Part shown: in pieces, positions 1 through 6,403 of the stretch | Layout: every line of letters begins with the position of its first letter | How positions within the stretch are numbered: position 1 is the first letter of the stretch | Source: a virus | Length of the DNA: 28,057 nucleotides | Reading direction: 5' to 3' (one strand) | IMG/VR virus record: IMGVR_UViG_3300032322_000650 | Span: 1-28,057 of that record | Position numbers and translations under genes: made by a program | Notes under the pieces: model-generated | Seen by the model: only the letters and a program-made list of their open reading frames with translations | Database searches by the model: none | What the model was told of the DNA's origin: nothing

Positions 1-34
1 ATATCACGCAGTAATATCCCTCGGTTTCATCCAT
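1..34 (-). CDS. Start of an unknown early gene, cut by the left edge
   Basis: Only the first 11 codons are present, beginning MDETEGYYCVI and open to the edge. An AAGGA ribosome binding site lies about 8 bases upstream of the ATG at 34. The ORF overlaps the end of the preceding gene by 8 bases, the same arrangement as several other pairs in this operon. A competing ATG at 30 reaches a stop after 8 codons, so it is less likely. No function can be given. Confidence 0.5.
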   Translation of the reverse strand, partial: MDETEGYYCVI

Positions 35-419
35 GATTCTTATCCTTTAGCTTGGATTCAATGGCTCGGGCAAATCGGTACATTCTCCGATCTTCCTTGT
101 ACCCGTTCATATCGTGTATCTCCGCATCCGTCAGCCCAACCCATTCACGTTTTGTTGGTGCGGTGTAGAGAGGTGACCGACCTTCGCCATCTGACTTGTA
201 AATCGTGCCGCATCCGACCGAATCAAAATGCTCACGCATCTCGTCAATCTTTACCCAGCCCTCTACTGCGTTCCAGTATTCAAACGGCTCTGTCTTCAGT
301 GCCTGGCGCAGAACGGCGATGGCTTCGATGTAGTAATTTTTATCGCCTGTTTCCATCAGCATATCTGCGCTTGCATCCTCTAGCACTTCTATCGCTTCTT
401 CAATGGCTTCTCTGCTCAT
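27..419 (-). CDS. Small phage protein with C-terminal WVGLTD module
   Basis: This 130-residue protein is of unknown function. The N-terminal half is helical and acidic (MSREAIEEAIEVLEDA). The C-terminal part, from about residue 92, carries a module reading EWVGLTDAEI, then FARAIESKLKDKN. The next gene upstream ends with nearly the same module (EWVGLTDDEI, then FARAIEVKLKEKN), so the two share a domain by duplication or exchange. The start codon overlaps the upstream stop as ATGA, which suggests translational coupling. Modules of this kind are frequent in phage proteins of unknown function. The reading frame is secure, the role is not. Confidence 0.85.
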   Translation of the reverse strand: MSREAIEEAIEVLEDASADMLMETGDKNYYIEAIAVLRQALKTEPFEYWNAVEGWVKIDEMREHFDSVGCGTIYKSDGEGRSPLYTAPTKREWVGLTDAEIHDMNGYKEDRRMYRFARAIESKLKDKNHG

Positions 420-697
420 GTGTTCTTCTCCTTCAGCTTCACCTCAATCGCACGAGCAAAATCAAACTGCGTCGGGCCTACAACAATCACATCACATTTG
501 TACATTAACTGTGCTATCTCATCGTCAGTCAGCCCGACCCACTCCTTGCCGCAACTTGCCGCAACCCCTTGCGCTTGGTGCAACCCCTTGCTGCAACCCC
601 TTGCTGCAACCCCTTGCGCTTCGGCCCAAGACTCTCTAAGCCAAGCCATCCATTCAGCCCTCGTCATCATGCCTGATCGCTTGTGTTCATCTTCCAT
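416..697 (-). CDS. Small phage protein with WVGLTD module and internal tandem repeat
   Basis: This 93-residue unknown protein has a C-terminal EWVGLTDDEI / FARAIEVKLKEKN module shared with its downstream neighbour. Residues about 25-55 are encoded by near-perfect 13-base tandem repeats (546-622 on the + strand). Because 13 is not a multiple of 3, the repeat is read in shifting frames (QGVAA, RGCS, KGL). The start at 697 has a strong AAGGAGAG ribosome binding site 6 bases upstream. An internal ATG at 670 overlaps the upstream stop as ATGA and could be used instead. With the 697 start, the gene overlaps its upstream neighbour by 31 bases. Confidence 0.75.
   Translation of the reverse strand: MEDEHKRSGMMTRAEWMAWLRESWAEAQGVAARGCSKGLHQAQGVAASCGKEWVGLTDDEIAQLMYKCDVIVVGPTQFDFARAIEVKLKEKNT
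546..622. repeat. Tandem 13-base repeat inside a coding region
   Basis: The + strand shows two adjacent perfect copies of CCCCTTGCTGCAA (584-609). These are flanked by partial and diverged copies, including CCGCAACTTG units at 546-570 and CCCCTTGCGC at both ends. A change of one unit would shift the frame of the gene that contains it (416-697, - strand). Confidence 0.8.
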
Positions 698-855
698 GTT
701 TCACTCTCCTTCATACGTTCTTCGTACACTTCCATTAACAACTCAGCAGCTTCTTTGATCTTGAACTTCTCTGCTGTGCAGTAGTCAGGCAAGCCCTCGG
801 CATAGCCTTCAAGCCATGCAGCTAGCATGGCGAACTTCCACGGTTGGCTACCCAT
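667..855 (-). CDS. Small unknown early protein
   Basis: This 62-residue protein (MGSQPWKFAMLAAWLEG...) appears helical, with aromatic residues near the N-terminus and an acidic second half. An AAGGGA ribosome binding site lies 6 bases before the ATG. It overlaps the downstream gene by 31 bases and the upstream gene by 8. The compact overlap on both sides is the main argument that it is real. I recognise no domain. Confidence 0.7.
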   Translation of the reverse strand: MGSQPWKFAMLAAWLEGYAEGLPDYCTAEKFKIKEAAELLMEVYEERMKESETWKMNTSDQA

Positions 856-1033
856 GCTTTTTCCCTTTTCTGTGTTCCTCTAAAGTTTTGTCATACGCAT
901 CCGTAAGCTCATGTATTGCATCTTTGAGCACATCGGCTTTTAGGAGCCAATCAGCGTTTTCAAAAAGCTCAGTAAACTCAACTTTTGTTAAGTCCCTAGC
1001 TTCGCTGTAATACACCGTTATACATTTATTCAT
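848..1033 (-). CDS. Small unknown early protein
   Basis: This 61-residue protein begins MNKCITVYYSEARDL and ends in a basic tail (EEHRKGKKHG). It has a very good ribosome binding site (GGAGGAATAA before the ATG). It overlaps both neighbours by 8 bases, consistent with a translationally coupled operon. No family is recognised, and the sequence suggests a small globular helical protein. Confidence 0.75.
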   Translation of the reverse strand: MNKCITVYYSEARDLTKVEFTELFENADWLLKADVLKDAIHELTDAYDKTLEEHRKGKKHG

Positions 1034-1271
1034 TTATTCCTCCGACTAGTTGAAGTTGCTTGGTGCTCATGCAGTAGCCCGTCATCGTGCAATAAAAACT
1101 TCCCGTAATCGCGTCTACAAGTCGCCGCTCACCATCTATAAACACAAAGCAAAATTTTCTAAGGTTGATACCAAGCGGGTTCTTCACGTAGATGTTGAAA
1201 GTTTTTGCGTCTTTCAACGGGGTCACTTTTTCAGAGCTAAGGTAGAAATCATTAGCGGTCCTACGTTTCAT
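1026..1271 (-). CDS. Small unknown early protein
   Basis: This 81-residue protein (MKRRTANDFYLSSEKVTPL...) has a central beta-rich stretch (FNIYVKNPLGINLRKFCFVFIDG). Its start overlaps the upstream DUF3310 gene's stop as ATGA. The ribosome binding site is weak, so coupling to the upstream gene probably drives translation. I recognise no known domain. Confidence 0.7.
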   Translation of the reverse strand: MKRRTANDFYLSSEKVTPLKDAKTFNIYVKNPLGINLRKFCFVFIDGERRLVDAITGSFYCTMTGYCMSTKQLQLVGGINE

Positions 1272-1483
1272 GGTTTTTTCTCATTCAGTATGCGAGCAAT
1301 CTCACGATCTATATACCAACGTGCCTTGCGTAAGTCCTCAACTTGCTCGCCTTTGAGTCCTGCTCTCCAAAGATATTTAATGGCATTACCGATACAAAAG
1401 TTAAGATGTTCAGTTATTTCTATACACTCCACACCGCTAGGGTGTGAGGTGTAGTGTTTGGGATGGTTAACGTTGTCATTCAT
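1268..1483 (-). CDS. DUF3310-family phage protein
   Basis: This 71-residue protein starts MNDNVNHPKHYTSHPSG and continues VECIEITEHLNF, then GNAIKYLWRAGLKG, then EDLRKARWYIDREI. These blocks are the signature of the DUF3310 (SaV-like) family, common in phages and sometimes labelled nucleotide-kinase-like without a proven activity. I chose the ATG at 1483 because it overlaps the upstream stop as ATGA and gives the usual family N-terminus. An in-frame ATG at 1495 would add MEEV but has a poorly placed ribosome binding site. The family assignment is confident, the biochemical role is unknown. Confidence 0.9.
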   Translation of the reverse strand: MNDNVNHPKHYTSHPSGVECIEITEHLNFCIGNAIKYLWRAGLKGEQVEDLRKARWYIDREIARILNEKKP

Positions 1484-1719
1484 AACTTCTTCCATCCTTT
1501 AACTTCTTTTGTCCAAGACCTTTCCCACAAGTCCATCGTGATAAGCCGCGCTCCATTTGCTAAAAGGTCTGCGGTCTTAAACTCTGTGCGCTCGTGTTTG
1601 CGTCCGGGGCCAACCCATCTATGCTTGTCAATGTAATGCGGCAAGTACGGTATGCCATATAAAACAAACACGGGCTGCGTTACTGTTTCTGCGGGTACAT
1701 TCAATTTCATGATGCTCAT
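1480..1719 (-). CDS. Small unknown early protein
   Basis: This 79-residue protein (MSIMKLNVPAETVTQPVFVLYGIPYLPHY...) is rich in aromatic and basic residues in its C-terminal half (RSWTKEVKGWKKL). It is linked by ATGA overlaps to both the preceding and following genes, so it sits in a continuous translational chain. No domain is recognised. Confidence 0.75.
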   Translation of the reverse strand: MSIMKLNVPAETVTQPVFVLYGIPYLPHYIDKHRWVGPGRKHERTEFKTADLLANGARLITMDLWERSWTKEVKGWKKL

Positions 1720-1952
1720 TCTGTTTCACTCCGTTTCATCATTGCATCTGCCATACGATAAGCAAAGTCGGCAAAGGCTTCTTCTGGTTTGTACTGCGGC
1801 ATCTGCCCCCATTTCCCTGCAAGGATTCCTGTGATCGCAGCCATAGCAAACTGATCCCGCAAACATGGCAGTTTTTCGTTGATAAGTTCCAATTCTGTAT
1901 CAATGTTATCCAGAAAAATAGCTACGTCTTCAATATCAAGTTTGTCGTTCAT
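1716..1952 (-). CDS. Small phage protein of a widespread unknown family
   Basis: This 78-residue protein has an N-terminal acidic helix (MNDKLDIEDVAIFLDNIDTELELINEKL), then LRDQFAMAAITGILA, and ends FADFAYRMADAMMKRSETE. A short protein with an LRD(Q/Y)FA..A..G.L block followed by an A(Y/D)..ADAML-type ending recurs in many phages, but its function is not known to me. ATGA overlaps join it to the genes on both sides. Confidence 0.8.
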   Translation of the reverse strand: MNDKLDIEDVAIFLDNIDTELELINEKLPCLRDQFAMAAITGILAGKWGQMPQYKPEEAFADFAYRMADAMMKRSETE

Positions 1953-2125
1953 TCCACACCTCCACTGAGTCTTAAGTCAATACGCGCCCGATCAAGGGCA
2001 GCTATACGCCGACGTTCGGCAATAACCTTGGGGTCTTTCCAAGGAAAAGGTTGCTTCAATAACTTCCACTGACGCTTAAATGTTTCGAGCACGTTGGTGC
2101 TCTCTGATGTCGTTTTAATGTGCAT
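1949..2125 (-). CDS. Short unknown basic protein (58 aa)
   Basis: A 58-codon ORF fills the gap between two genes. It starts MHIKTTSESTNVLETFKRQW and ends DRARIDLRLSGGVE. An AGGA ribosome binding site lies about 8 bases before the ATG at 2125. Its stop overlaps the next start as ATGA, as in the rest of the operon. The middle is basic (PKVIAERRRIAALDRAR) and predicted helical. It has no recognised domain. The spacing and coupling make it a credible gene. Confidence 0.75.
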   Translation of the reverse strand: MHIKTTSESTNVLETFKRQWKLLKQPFPWKDPKVIAERRRIAALDRARIDLRLSGGVE

Positions 2126-2134
2126 AACGTATTC

Positions 2135-2428
2135 CTAATTATGTTTGTACATGTTGTCGGTCACGCCAAAGAATCGGCATAACTTAATTGCCATGCGTTG
2201 CATGAACGTTGGCTCTCCCTGCACTTGCTCTTGCTTGGGAACTACTATCGAAGGGGGAGCGGGTGGGGCGTTACGTGCGTCGGAAAGTACTTTAAAAATT
2301 GTCGATGGCGCACGTTTTGTTTCCAGACTAATCTGCTTGACTGACATGCCACTTGCACGTAGTGCAAGGATGTTAAGAACTTCAGCAGCTTTAACAGGCT
2401 TACGGCGTGAGCGTTTCTTTAAGACCAT
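2135..2428 (-). CDS. HTH DNA-binding protein
   Basis: This 97-residue protein has a very basic N-terminus (MVLKKRSRRKPVKAAE). Residues about 15-50 then form a homeodomain-like helix-turn-helix (LALRASGMSVKQISLETKRA followed by PSTIFKVLSDAR), as in resolvase/transposase-type HTH regions. A proline-rich linker precedes a C-terminal helix (FMQRMAIKLCRFFGV). A GAGGAG ribosome binding site supports the start. It overlaps the VRR-NUC gene by 29 bases, so the two are co-expressed. A small phage transcription factor or a DNA-binding accessory to the nuclease is plausible. Confidence 0.8.
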   Translation of the reverse strand: MVLKKRSRRKPVKAAEVLNILALRASGMSVKQISLETKRAPSTIFKVLSDARNAPPAPPSIVVPKQEQVQGEPTFMQRMAIKLCRFFGVTDNMYKHN

Positions 2429-2681
2429 TTACATTCTCCTCGTTGATGACGATTGCAATACCCCCTGCACTTCTAATCTGTGCAAGGTTCTTCTCCTGTA
2501 AAGCGGTAGGCTTGTTGCGCCCTGCCTTACATTCGATTCCAATAAACCTACCGTTCAAGCACACCAGAAAGTCTGGTGCACCTGAGTTTCCATAACCGCC
2601 TGTGATGGGCATGGAGTAGTAGGCATTAAGTTCTTTTAGTACGTTACGTACCTTTAGTTTCACTTTTGCTTCTGGTGTCAT
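2400..2681 (-). CDS. VRR-NUC domain nuclease
   Basis: This 93-residue protein covers a complete minimal VRR-NUC fold of the PD-(D/E)XK superfamily. The catalytic signature is visible as D37 in GAPDFLV, E50-C-K52 in GIECKAG, and the following Q62. Phage proteins of this family cleave or resolve branched DNA, in a Holliday-junction-resolvase-like role. An AGAGGA ribosome binding site precedes the ATG. The gene overlaps the upstream gene by 38 bases and the downstream HTH gene by 29. Its likely job is recombination or branch removal before packaging, which is inferred from the family. Confidence 0.92.
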   Translation of the reverse strand: MTPEAKVKLKVRNVLKELNAYYSMPITGGYGNSGAPDFLVCLNGRFIGIECKAGRNKPTALQEKNLAQIRSAGGIAIVINEENVNGLKETLTP

Positions 2682-2946
2682 TGTTTTCCTCTAAGTAAAC
2701 CCAAAACGTTGTTTCATCCACTCGTCTGCCAACACCCTCTACAAACTCTCTAGGCTTCAACATCATCAATATGGCAATACGCTGCTGCACCCATTCGGGA
2801 ACCTCTGCCATATTCTTTGTGAAGATCGGTGGTTGCAGTAACCACCGCAAGGTGTCGAACGGCATGATGGATAAGAACCCGTCCTCTTCAAAGTGGACAC
2901 GTAGTATGTTGCTTAGGTTCTTGTACTCAGGTTCGTCCTTGGTCAT
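2644..2946 (-). CDS. Unknown protein sharing a C-terminal module with its neighbour
   Basis: This 100-residue protein is of unknown function. Residues about 45-85 (AEVPEWVQQRIAILMMLKPR, then EFVEGVGRRVDETTFWVYLE) align without gaps to the last 45 residues of the upstream 307-residue protein (LPMDIAAKIATLSMSDYRSY, then VEGLGVRLDDTHFWIERDD). The two genes overlap by 20 bases. The shared module suggests a duplicated interaction domain. The ribosome binding site is weak, and translation may be coupled. Confidence 0.8.
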   Translation of the reverse strand: MTKDEPEYKNLSNILRVHFEEDGFLSIMPFDTLRWLLQPPIFTKNMAEVPEWVQQRIAILMMLKPREFVEGVGRRVDETTFWVYLEENNDTRSKSETKGT

Positions 2947-3850
2947 CTCGCTCGATCCAAAAATGTGTGTCGTCTAATCGCACACCAAGCCCTTCCACAT
3001 AAGACCGATAATCACTCATTGATAACGTTGCAATCTTTGCAGCAATGTCCATCGGCAAGTCAGATAGCTTGAATACCTGTTTCGGTCCATCCACTGAAAT
3101 CGTCCCTTTGTTCCTTACGTTATCAACGGTCACAACCACGGCGTGTTGCACACCATGCTGCTCCATAATCCATACGTAGTACATGTTTGTGTGTCGTACC
3201 ATTTCACGGTTGTAGTCGTCAGTCAGTTCATCAAACCTATTTGCAATATGGATGAAGGCCTCTGTCTTAAACGTTACCCCCTGTGCACGTAGGTTCTCAA
3301 ACTCAGCAAGGACATCGTTATAGTGCACAACACCCAAATCGTTTAGTCTTGTCTGTTTACTAGCAAGGGTTTCACTAAGTTTTCTGCGAGGTACAGCCTT
3401 CGTTACCTCTACCTCATCTTCTACTGATAGCGGTATAAATTTTGCAGATGCTATTGACAATGCTTGGTCTATGTTCTGTGACACGTTGGCATTACGCATA
3501 ACGTTGTTGGCTGCATACCTCATATTCAATATGCGAGGGCTGCGTACGATATAAACTTCTTTCTCAGAGTTAGCCATGAACTTGCCATAGCCGATCTCAC
3601 CCATACAGTACAGATGCCCCTTGCGATACACCGCAACGTTCCAGTGCATCGGAGCATCAGGCACAACCCCAAATCGTACAGTCGGCATAGCCTTCTTCAG
3701 CTCCACCATAAGCACAGACAGTTGGATGTTGGCAGCAGCCATCAAGTGTTCGTACACATCGTCTTTGGCAAAGCGTTTCGTTGCGTCCTCTACCCTACGC
3801 ACATGCGGTGGGAAATAAGGCTGCGATAGTATTGAATGTTTAGATGCCAT
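2927..3850 (-). CDS. Unknown 307-aa early protein
   Basis: This 307-residue soluble protein has no domain I recognise. It has an N-terminal helical part, a beta-rich part around residues 50-110 (VRFGVVPDAPMHWNVAVYRK), and a charged helical middle. The C-terminal module (about 262-305) is repeated in the next gene. A perfect CAGGAGAG ribosome binding site lies 5 bases before the ATG. The gene follows the VWA/metallopeptidase gene by 12 bases, so it may belong to the same functional group as the AAA+/VWA pair, but this is inference. Confidence 0.85.
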   Translation of the reverse strand: MASKHSILSQPYFPPHVRRVEDATKRFAKDDVYEHLMAAANIQLSVLMVELKKAMPTVRFGVVPDAPMHWNVAVYRKGHLYCMGEIGYGKFMANSEKEVYIVRSPRILNMRYAANNVMRNANVSQNIDQALSIASAKFIPLSVEDEVEVTKAVPRRKLSETLASKQTRLNDLGVVHYNDVLAEFENLRAQGVTFKTEAFIHIANRFDELTDDYNREMVRHTNMYYVWIMEQHGVQHAVVVTVDNVRNKGTISVDGPKQVFKLSDLPMDIAAKIATLSMSDYRSYVEGLGVRLDDTHFWIERDDQGRT

Positions 3851-3862
3851 CGTACTCTCCTG

Positions 3863-5026
3863 TTATAGATCAATATGTAATGTAGAACCAATCGGTGCTT
3901 TCTTTTTTGTTGTGATGCACCACAGCACGGGGCAACTCCAAGTACCCCACGAACCACCAAGCACACCGTCAGTGAACACCACCACAAGCTGCGGCGATAT
4001 ACCAAAGTCACTCATATACTTGGGTACGCACTCCACCATCGTGCCACCCCCACCCGCAGGTTTAGTGGACTCGGCCATGTCATCATACGCTTCCTGCTCA
4101 TACTTTTCATCAGCACATACCGCTGTATCCCAATATAAAAGGCGCAGTGCTTCAGGCTGCATCAGGTGGGCGATGCTCACGATCTCTGTCAAAAAAGTTT
4201 TTAGCATGTTGTTATCAATAGACCCTGATGTATCCACAGCAACCACGATCTCGCCCATCGCTTCAGCGATCTGCCCCGGCAGGTACACACCATGCGTAAG
4301 CATCTTGCGATTAGGTTTGCGCCACGTAGGTAGGCCACGCCCCTTGCTGTACGACATGAGGTAGTCAGCTAGTTGTGTACGCCAATCAACCTTGGGTTGC
4401 AGCAGCTCGTCAATGCGTCGATCACCACCCGATCCCACCTTGCTTGCAAGTAGTTGACCTTGACGCAGTGCTTCATCAATCTGCTTGGCGAGTTCTTGTT
4501 GTTCTTGTGGTGTGAGTTCTTTAGCAGACTCCCAATCGTGTTCATCAAACCCCTCATCTTGCAGGTTGTCAGGCAGCAGGGCATACACCTCATGCACATC
4601 TTTGTCTGTGGAGTCGATGTTAAATTGTGCGCCGGTCACCCCACCAAGCCGAGGCATCATGATGAAGTCGGGGTACTTAGCTGCGATGGTGTTGAGCCAA
4701 TCGTTCAGGATAATGTCGCAGGCGATGTTGGCTTTGCGGTGGTTCTCTTCGTAGAGGTGCTGCCATGCAGTCATGTGTCGGTACATCTTATGACCACACT
4801 CGTGCAGAATCAGGTATCTGAACTCGGGGTCGTTGAGTAAACCTATAAACGTTTCACCATACGTTTCGTTAAGCCCATCCGTTTGTGCTGTCGGTACATC
4901 ACCGATAGCTTTTGTACCGAGCATGATGGTTGGTCCCATCGCAAGGACAGACTCATGCCCCATCACGATTTGTATGTTGCGCTCAAGCCGTTGAGCAGCA
5001 GTCAGTGCTTGTCCAAAGATCAACAT
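3863..5026 (-). CDS. Metallopeptidase-like and VWA domain protein (DUF2201 type)
   Basis: This 387-residue protein has two domains. The N-terminal part carries a zincin motif HECGH (residues 75-79), as in the DUF2201 putative metallopeptidase region. The C-terminal part, from about residue 255, is a VWA domain with a complete MIDAS metal site: DTSGS (265-269), the GGGGT threonine (about 329) and FTDG (351-354). Such proteins pair with MoxR-family AAA+ ATPases, and the ATPase is encoded immediately upstream. The usual proposal is ATP-driven remodelling or maturation of protein complexes. Whether the zincin cleaves protein is unproven. CAGGAGAG precedes the ATG, with a copy of the 15-bp palindrome just upstream of it. 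The last residues after KKKAPIG may be poorly conserved. Confidence 0.9.
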   Translation of the reverse strand: MLIFGQALTAAQRLERNIQIVMGHESVLAMGPTIMLGTKAIGDVPTAQTDGLNETYGETFIGLLNDPEFRYLILHECGHKMYRHMTAWQHLYEENHRKANIACDIILNDWLNTIAAKYPDFIMMPRLGGVTGAQFNIDSTDKDVHEVYALLPDNLQDEGFDEHDWESAKELTPQEQQELAKQIDEALRQGQLLASKVGSGGDRRIDELLQPKVDWRTQLADYLMSYSKGRGLPTWRKPNRKMLTHGVYLPGQIAEAMGEIVVAVDTSGSIDNNMLKTFLTEIVSIAHLMQPEALRLLYWDTAVCADEKYEQEAYDDMAESTKPAGGGGTMVECVPKYMSDFGISPQLVVVFTDGVLGGSWGTWSCPVLWCITTKKKAPIGSTLHIDL

Positions 5027-5043
5027 GTTTACTCTCCTGTAAT

Positions 5044-5058
5044 TTCCTACGGTAGGAA
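5044..5058. promoter_or_regulatory. Palindrome copy 1 (TTCCTACGGTAGGAA)
   Basis: This is a perfect 7-bp inverted repeat around a central base. It lies about 9 bases upstream of the ribosome binding site of the metallopeptidase/VWA gene, in the leftward leader. Confidence 0.85.
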
Positions 5059-5071
5059 TTTATGTAGTGGT

Positions 5072-5099
5072 GGGGGGTAAGGTAGATTCCGCGCCCCCC
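5072..5099 (-). other. G6/C6 hairpin in intergenic leader
   Basis: GGGGGG (5072-5077) can pair with CCCCCC (5094-5099) across a 16-base loop, between the AAA+ and VWA genes. On the leftward transcript it lies between the interlocking repeats at 5113-5209 and palindrome copy 1. No T-run follows, so it is not a standard terminator. Confidence 0.5.
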
Positions 5100-5112
5100 T
5101 CGCGTCTTGGAT

Positions 5113-5209
5113 GTTGATAGGCAGTCCCTTCCTAGCCCTCTTGCCTATCAACCTAAGCACACACTCACATCTACCCGCTAGTGCGCCCAGCTTTTATGAA
5201 AGAGGGCTA
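5113..5209 (-). other. Interlocking inverted repeats, candidate RNA pseudoknot
   Basis: There are two perfect 10-bp inverted repeats. GTTGATAGGC (5113-5122) pairs with GCCTATCAAC (5143-5152). TAGCCCTCTT (5133-5142), inside the loop of the first, pairs with AAGAGGGCTA (5200-5209). On the leftward transcript the order of strands is A1-B1-A2-B2, the layout of an H-type pseudoknot, with no bases between B1 and A2. The outermost strand includes the TAG stop codon of the AAA+ gene. A 6-bp helix (with one G-U pair) could also form inside the long loop. This is candidate cis-regulation between two genes of one module. Confidence 0.6.
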
Positions 5210-6331
5210 AATCTTGTCGTTAGTTGTTAGGTAGTTGTTGGCTAAGGCCCAAGCCTGAAACTTACCGTTCGTCATCACCACACTTCGCTTGTGATACGTT
5301 TCTTTTTTAGCAGTCATGGCAAACATACCTTGTACAGGTTTGGGTAGTCGCACCAAGTAATCCATCCATGAGTCCATCCAGTTACGCTCGATGACAGACA
5401 AGGTACGGTGCACGATCATGCAAGCAGCCGCTGTGGTTGTGGGTACAAGCGCAGTCTTGGGTGAAGTCTTGATGTCGTTGAGCTTGGGTAAGTCATTGAC
5501 CATAGCAAGATAAGTAGCCAAGCTTTGTGCAGCAGCCGCACCAATCGTACCGATCAGACTTGCTGTAATAACTTTGTCGGTAACCCTACCCTCAAGCGCA
5601 TGGATCACATCACTTGCTGCCTCAAGCGAACGACCTGTGACGAAGGCTTCACGATCCACATCGCCGGGGATATAGATCATGCGGTTGCTTTGGCGGTTGA
5701 CTTGGGATATGTCACCCTTCTCATCCATCAAGTCAGTGAAGGATTGGAACAGCTCAGGATGCTCACCTGCCCATGAGATCACAGACGGGTGGATGTTTGC
5801 CTTGTATGCAAAGTTCTCGATCCACTCTTCTTGCGTAGAGTTCCGCATGTTGACCACGATCAGACGATTGCGGTGGTGGGGCATGAGCATGTCGCCCAGT
5901 TTCTCAAGCGCGTTGTTTGTCGTAGCAAAGATGATGCTGCCATCGGGATGACGGTCACGCTCTAACATGTCACGCATCAGTGCGTTCTTCACACTGCGGT
6001 CAGCCTTACCAACCTCATCCACACACAGCACCACAGGCTTGCCGTGATGCAGACCATACTCCTCAGTGGGTACGTAGCGTACGAAGTCCGTACCATTATC
6101 AGACTTGGCAAACTGTGGAATCTGAATGTCGCCGCTGTCCATCTTGGTTGTGCAGTCGAAGTATGCGTAGGCGTACTTGTCGCTAAGCCGTTGCTTCAAC
6201 ATCTTAAGGATTGAGGTCTTGCCCCAACCCATGTTGCCACGCACGACCACCGTGCGCTTGGAGCCAACCATTTGAATGAGGTCTACGCACTCATTGATAT
6301 TCAGTGCGTACATCGAAGATGCGGTAATCAT
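5207..6331 (-). CDS. MoxR-type AAA+ ATPase
   Basis: This 374-residue protein has a clear AAA+ core. The Walker A motif is GNMGWGKTS (residues 32-40), Walker B is VLCVDE (101-106), and sensor 1 is ATTNN (136-140). Arginine-finger candidates lie in HHRNR (152-156), followed by a helical C-terminal region. The closest recognisable type is the MoxR/CobS-like group that works with VWA proteins, and the next gene encodes such a partner. I chose the ATG at 6331 because it follows CAGGAGAG by 4 bases. A longer in-frame start at 6388 would translate through the palindromic site and is unlikely. The protein probably uses ATP to remodel a phage or host complex. Confidence 0.92.
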   Translation of the reverse strand: MITASSMYALNINECVDLIQMVGSKRTVVVRGNMGWGKTSILKMLKQRLSDKYAYAYFDCTTKMDSGDIQIPQFAKSDNGTDFVRYVPTEEYGLHHGKPVVLCVDEVGKADRSVKNALMRDMLERDRHPDGSIIFATTNNALEKLGDMLMPHHRNRLIVVNMRNSTQEEWIENFAYKANIHPSVISWAGEHPELFQSFTDLMDEKGDISQVNRQSNRMIYIPGDVDREAFVTGRSLEAASDVIHALEGRVTDKVITASLIGTIGAAAAQSLATYLAMVNDLPKLNDIKTSPKTALVPTTTAAACMIVHRTLSVIERNWMDSWMDYLVRLPKPVQGMFAMTAKKETYHKRSVVMTNGKFQAWALANNYLTTNDKI

Positions 6332-6350
6332 AAAACTCTCCTGTAAAGAT

Positions 6351-6365
6351 TTCCTACGGTATGAA
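6351..6365. promoter_or_regulatory. Palindrome copy 2 (one mismatch)
   Basis: TTCCTACGGTATGAA differs from the consensus by one base in the right arm. It lies directly upstream of the ribosome binding site of the AAA+ gene. The flank CCTGTAAAGA is shared with copy 6. Confidence 0.75.
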
Positions 6366-6403
6366 AAACGTGGAGGTGAACCAAACACCCCCCATTACAT
6401 TAC

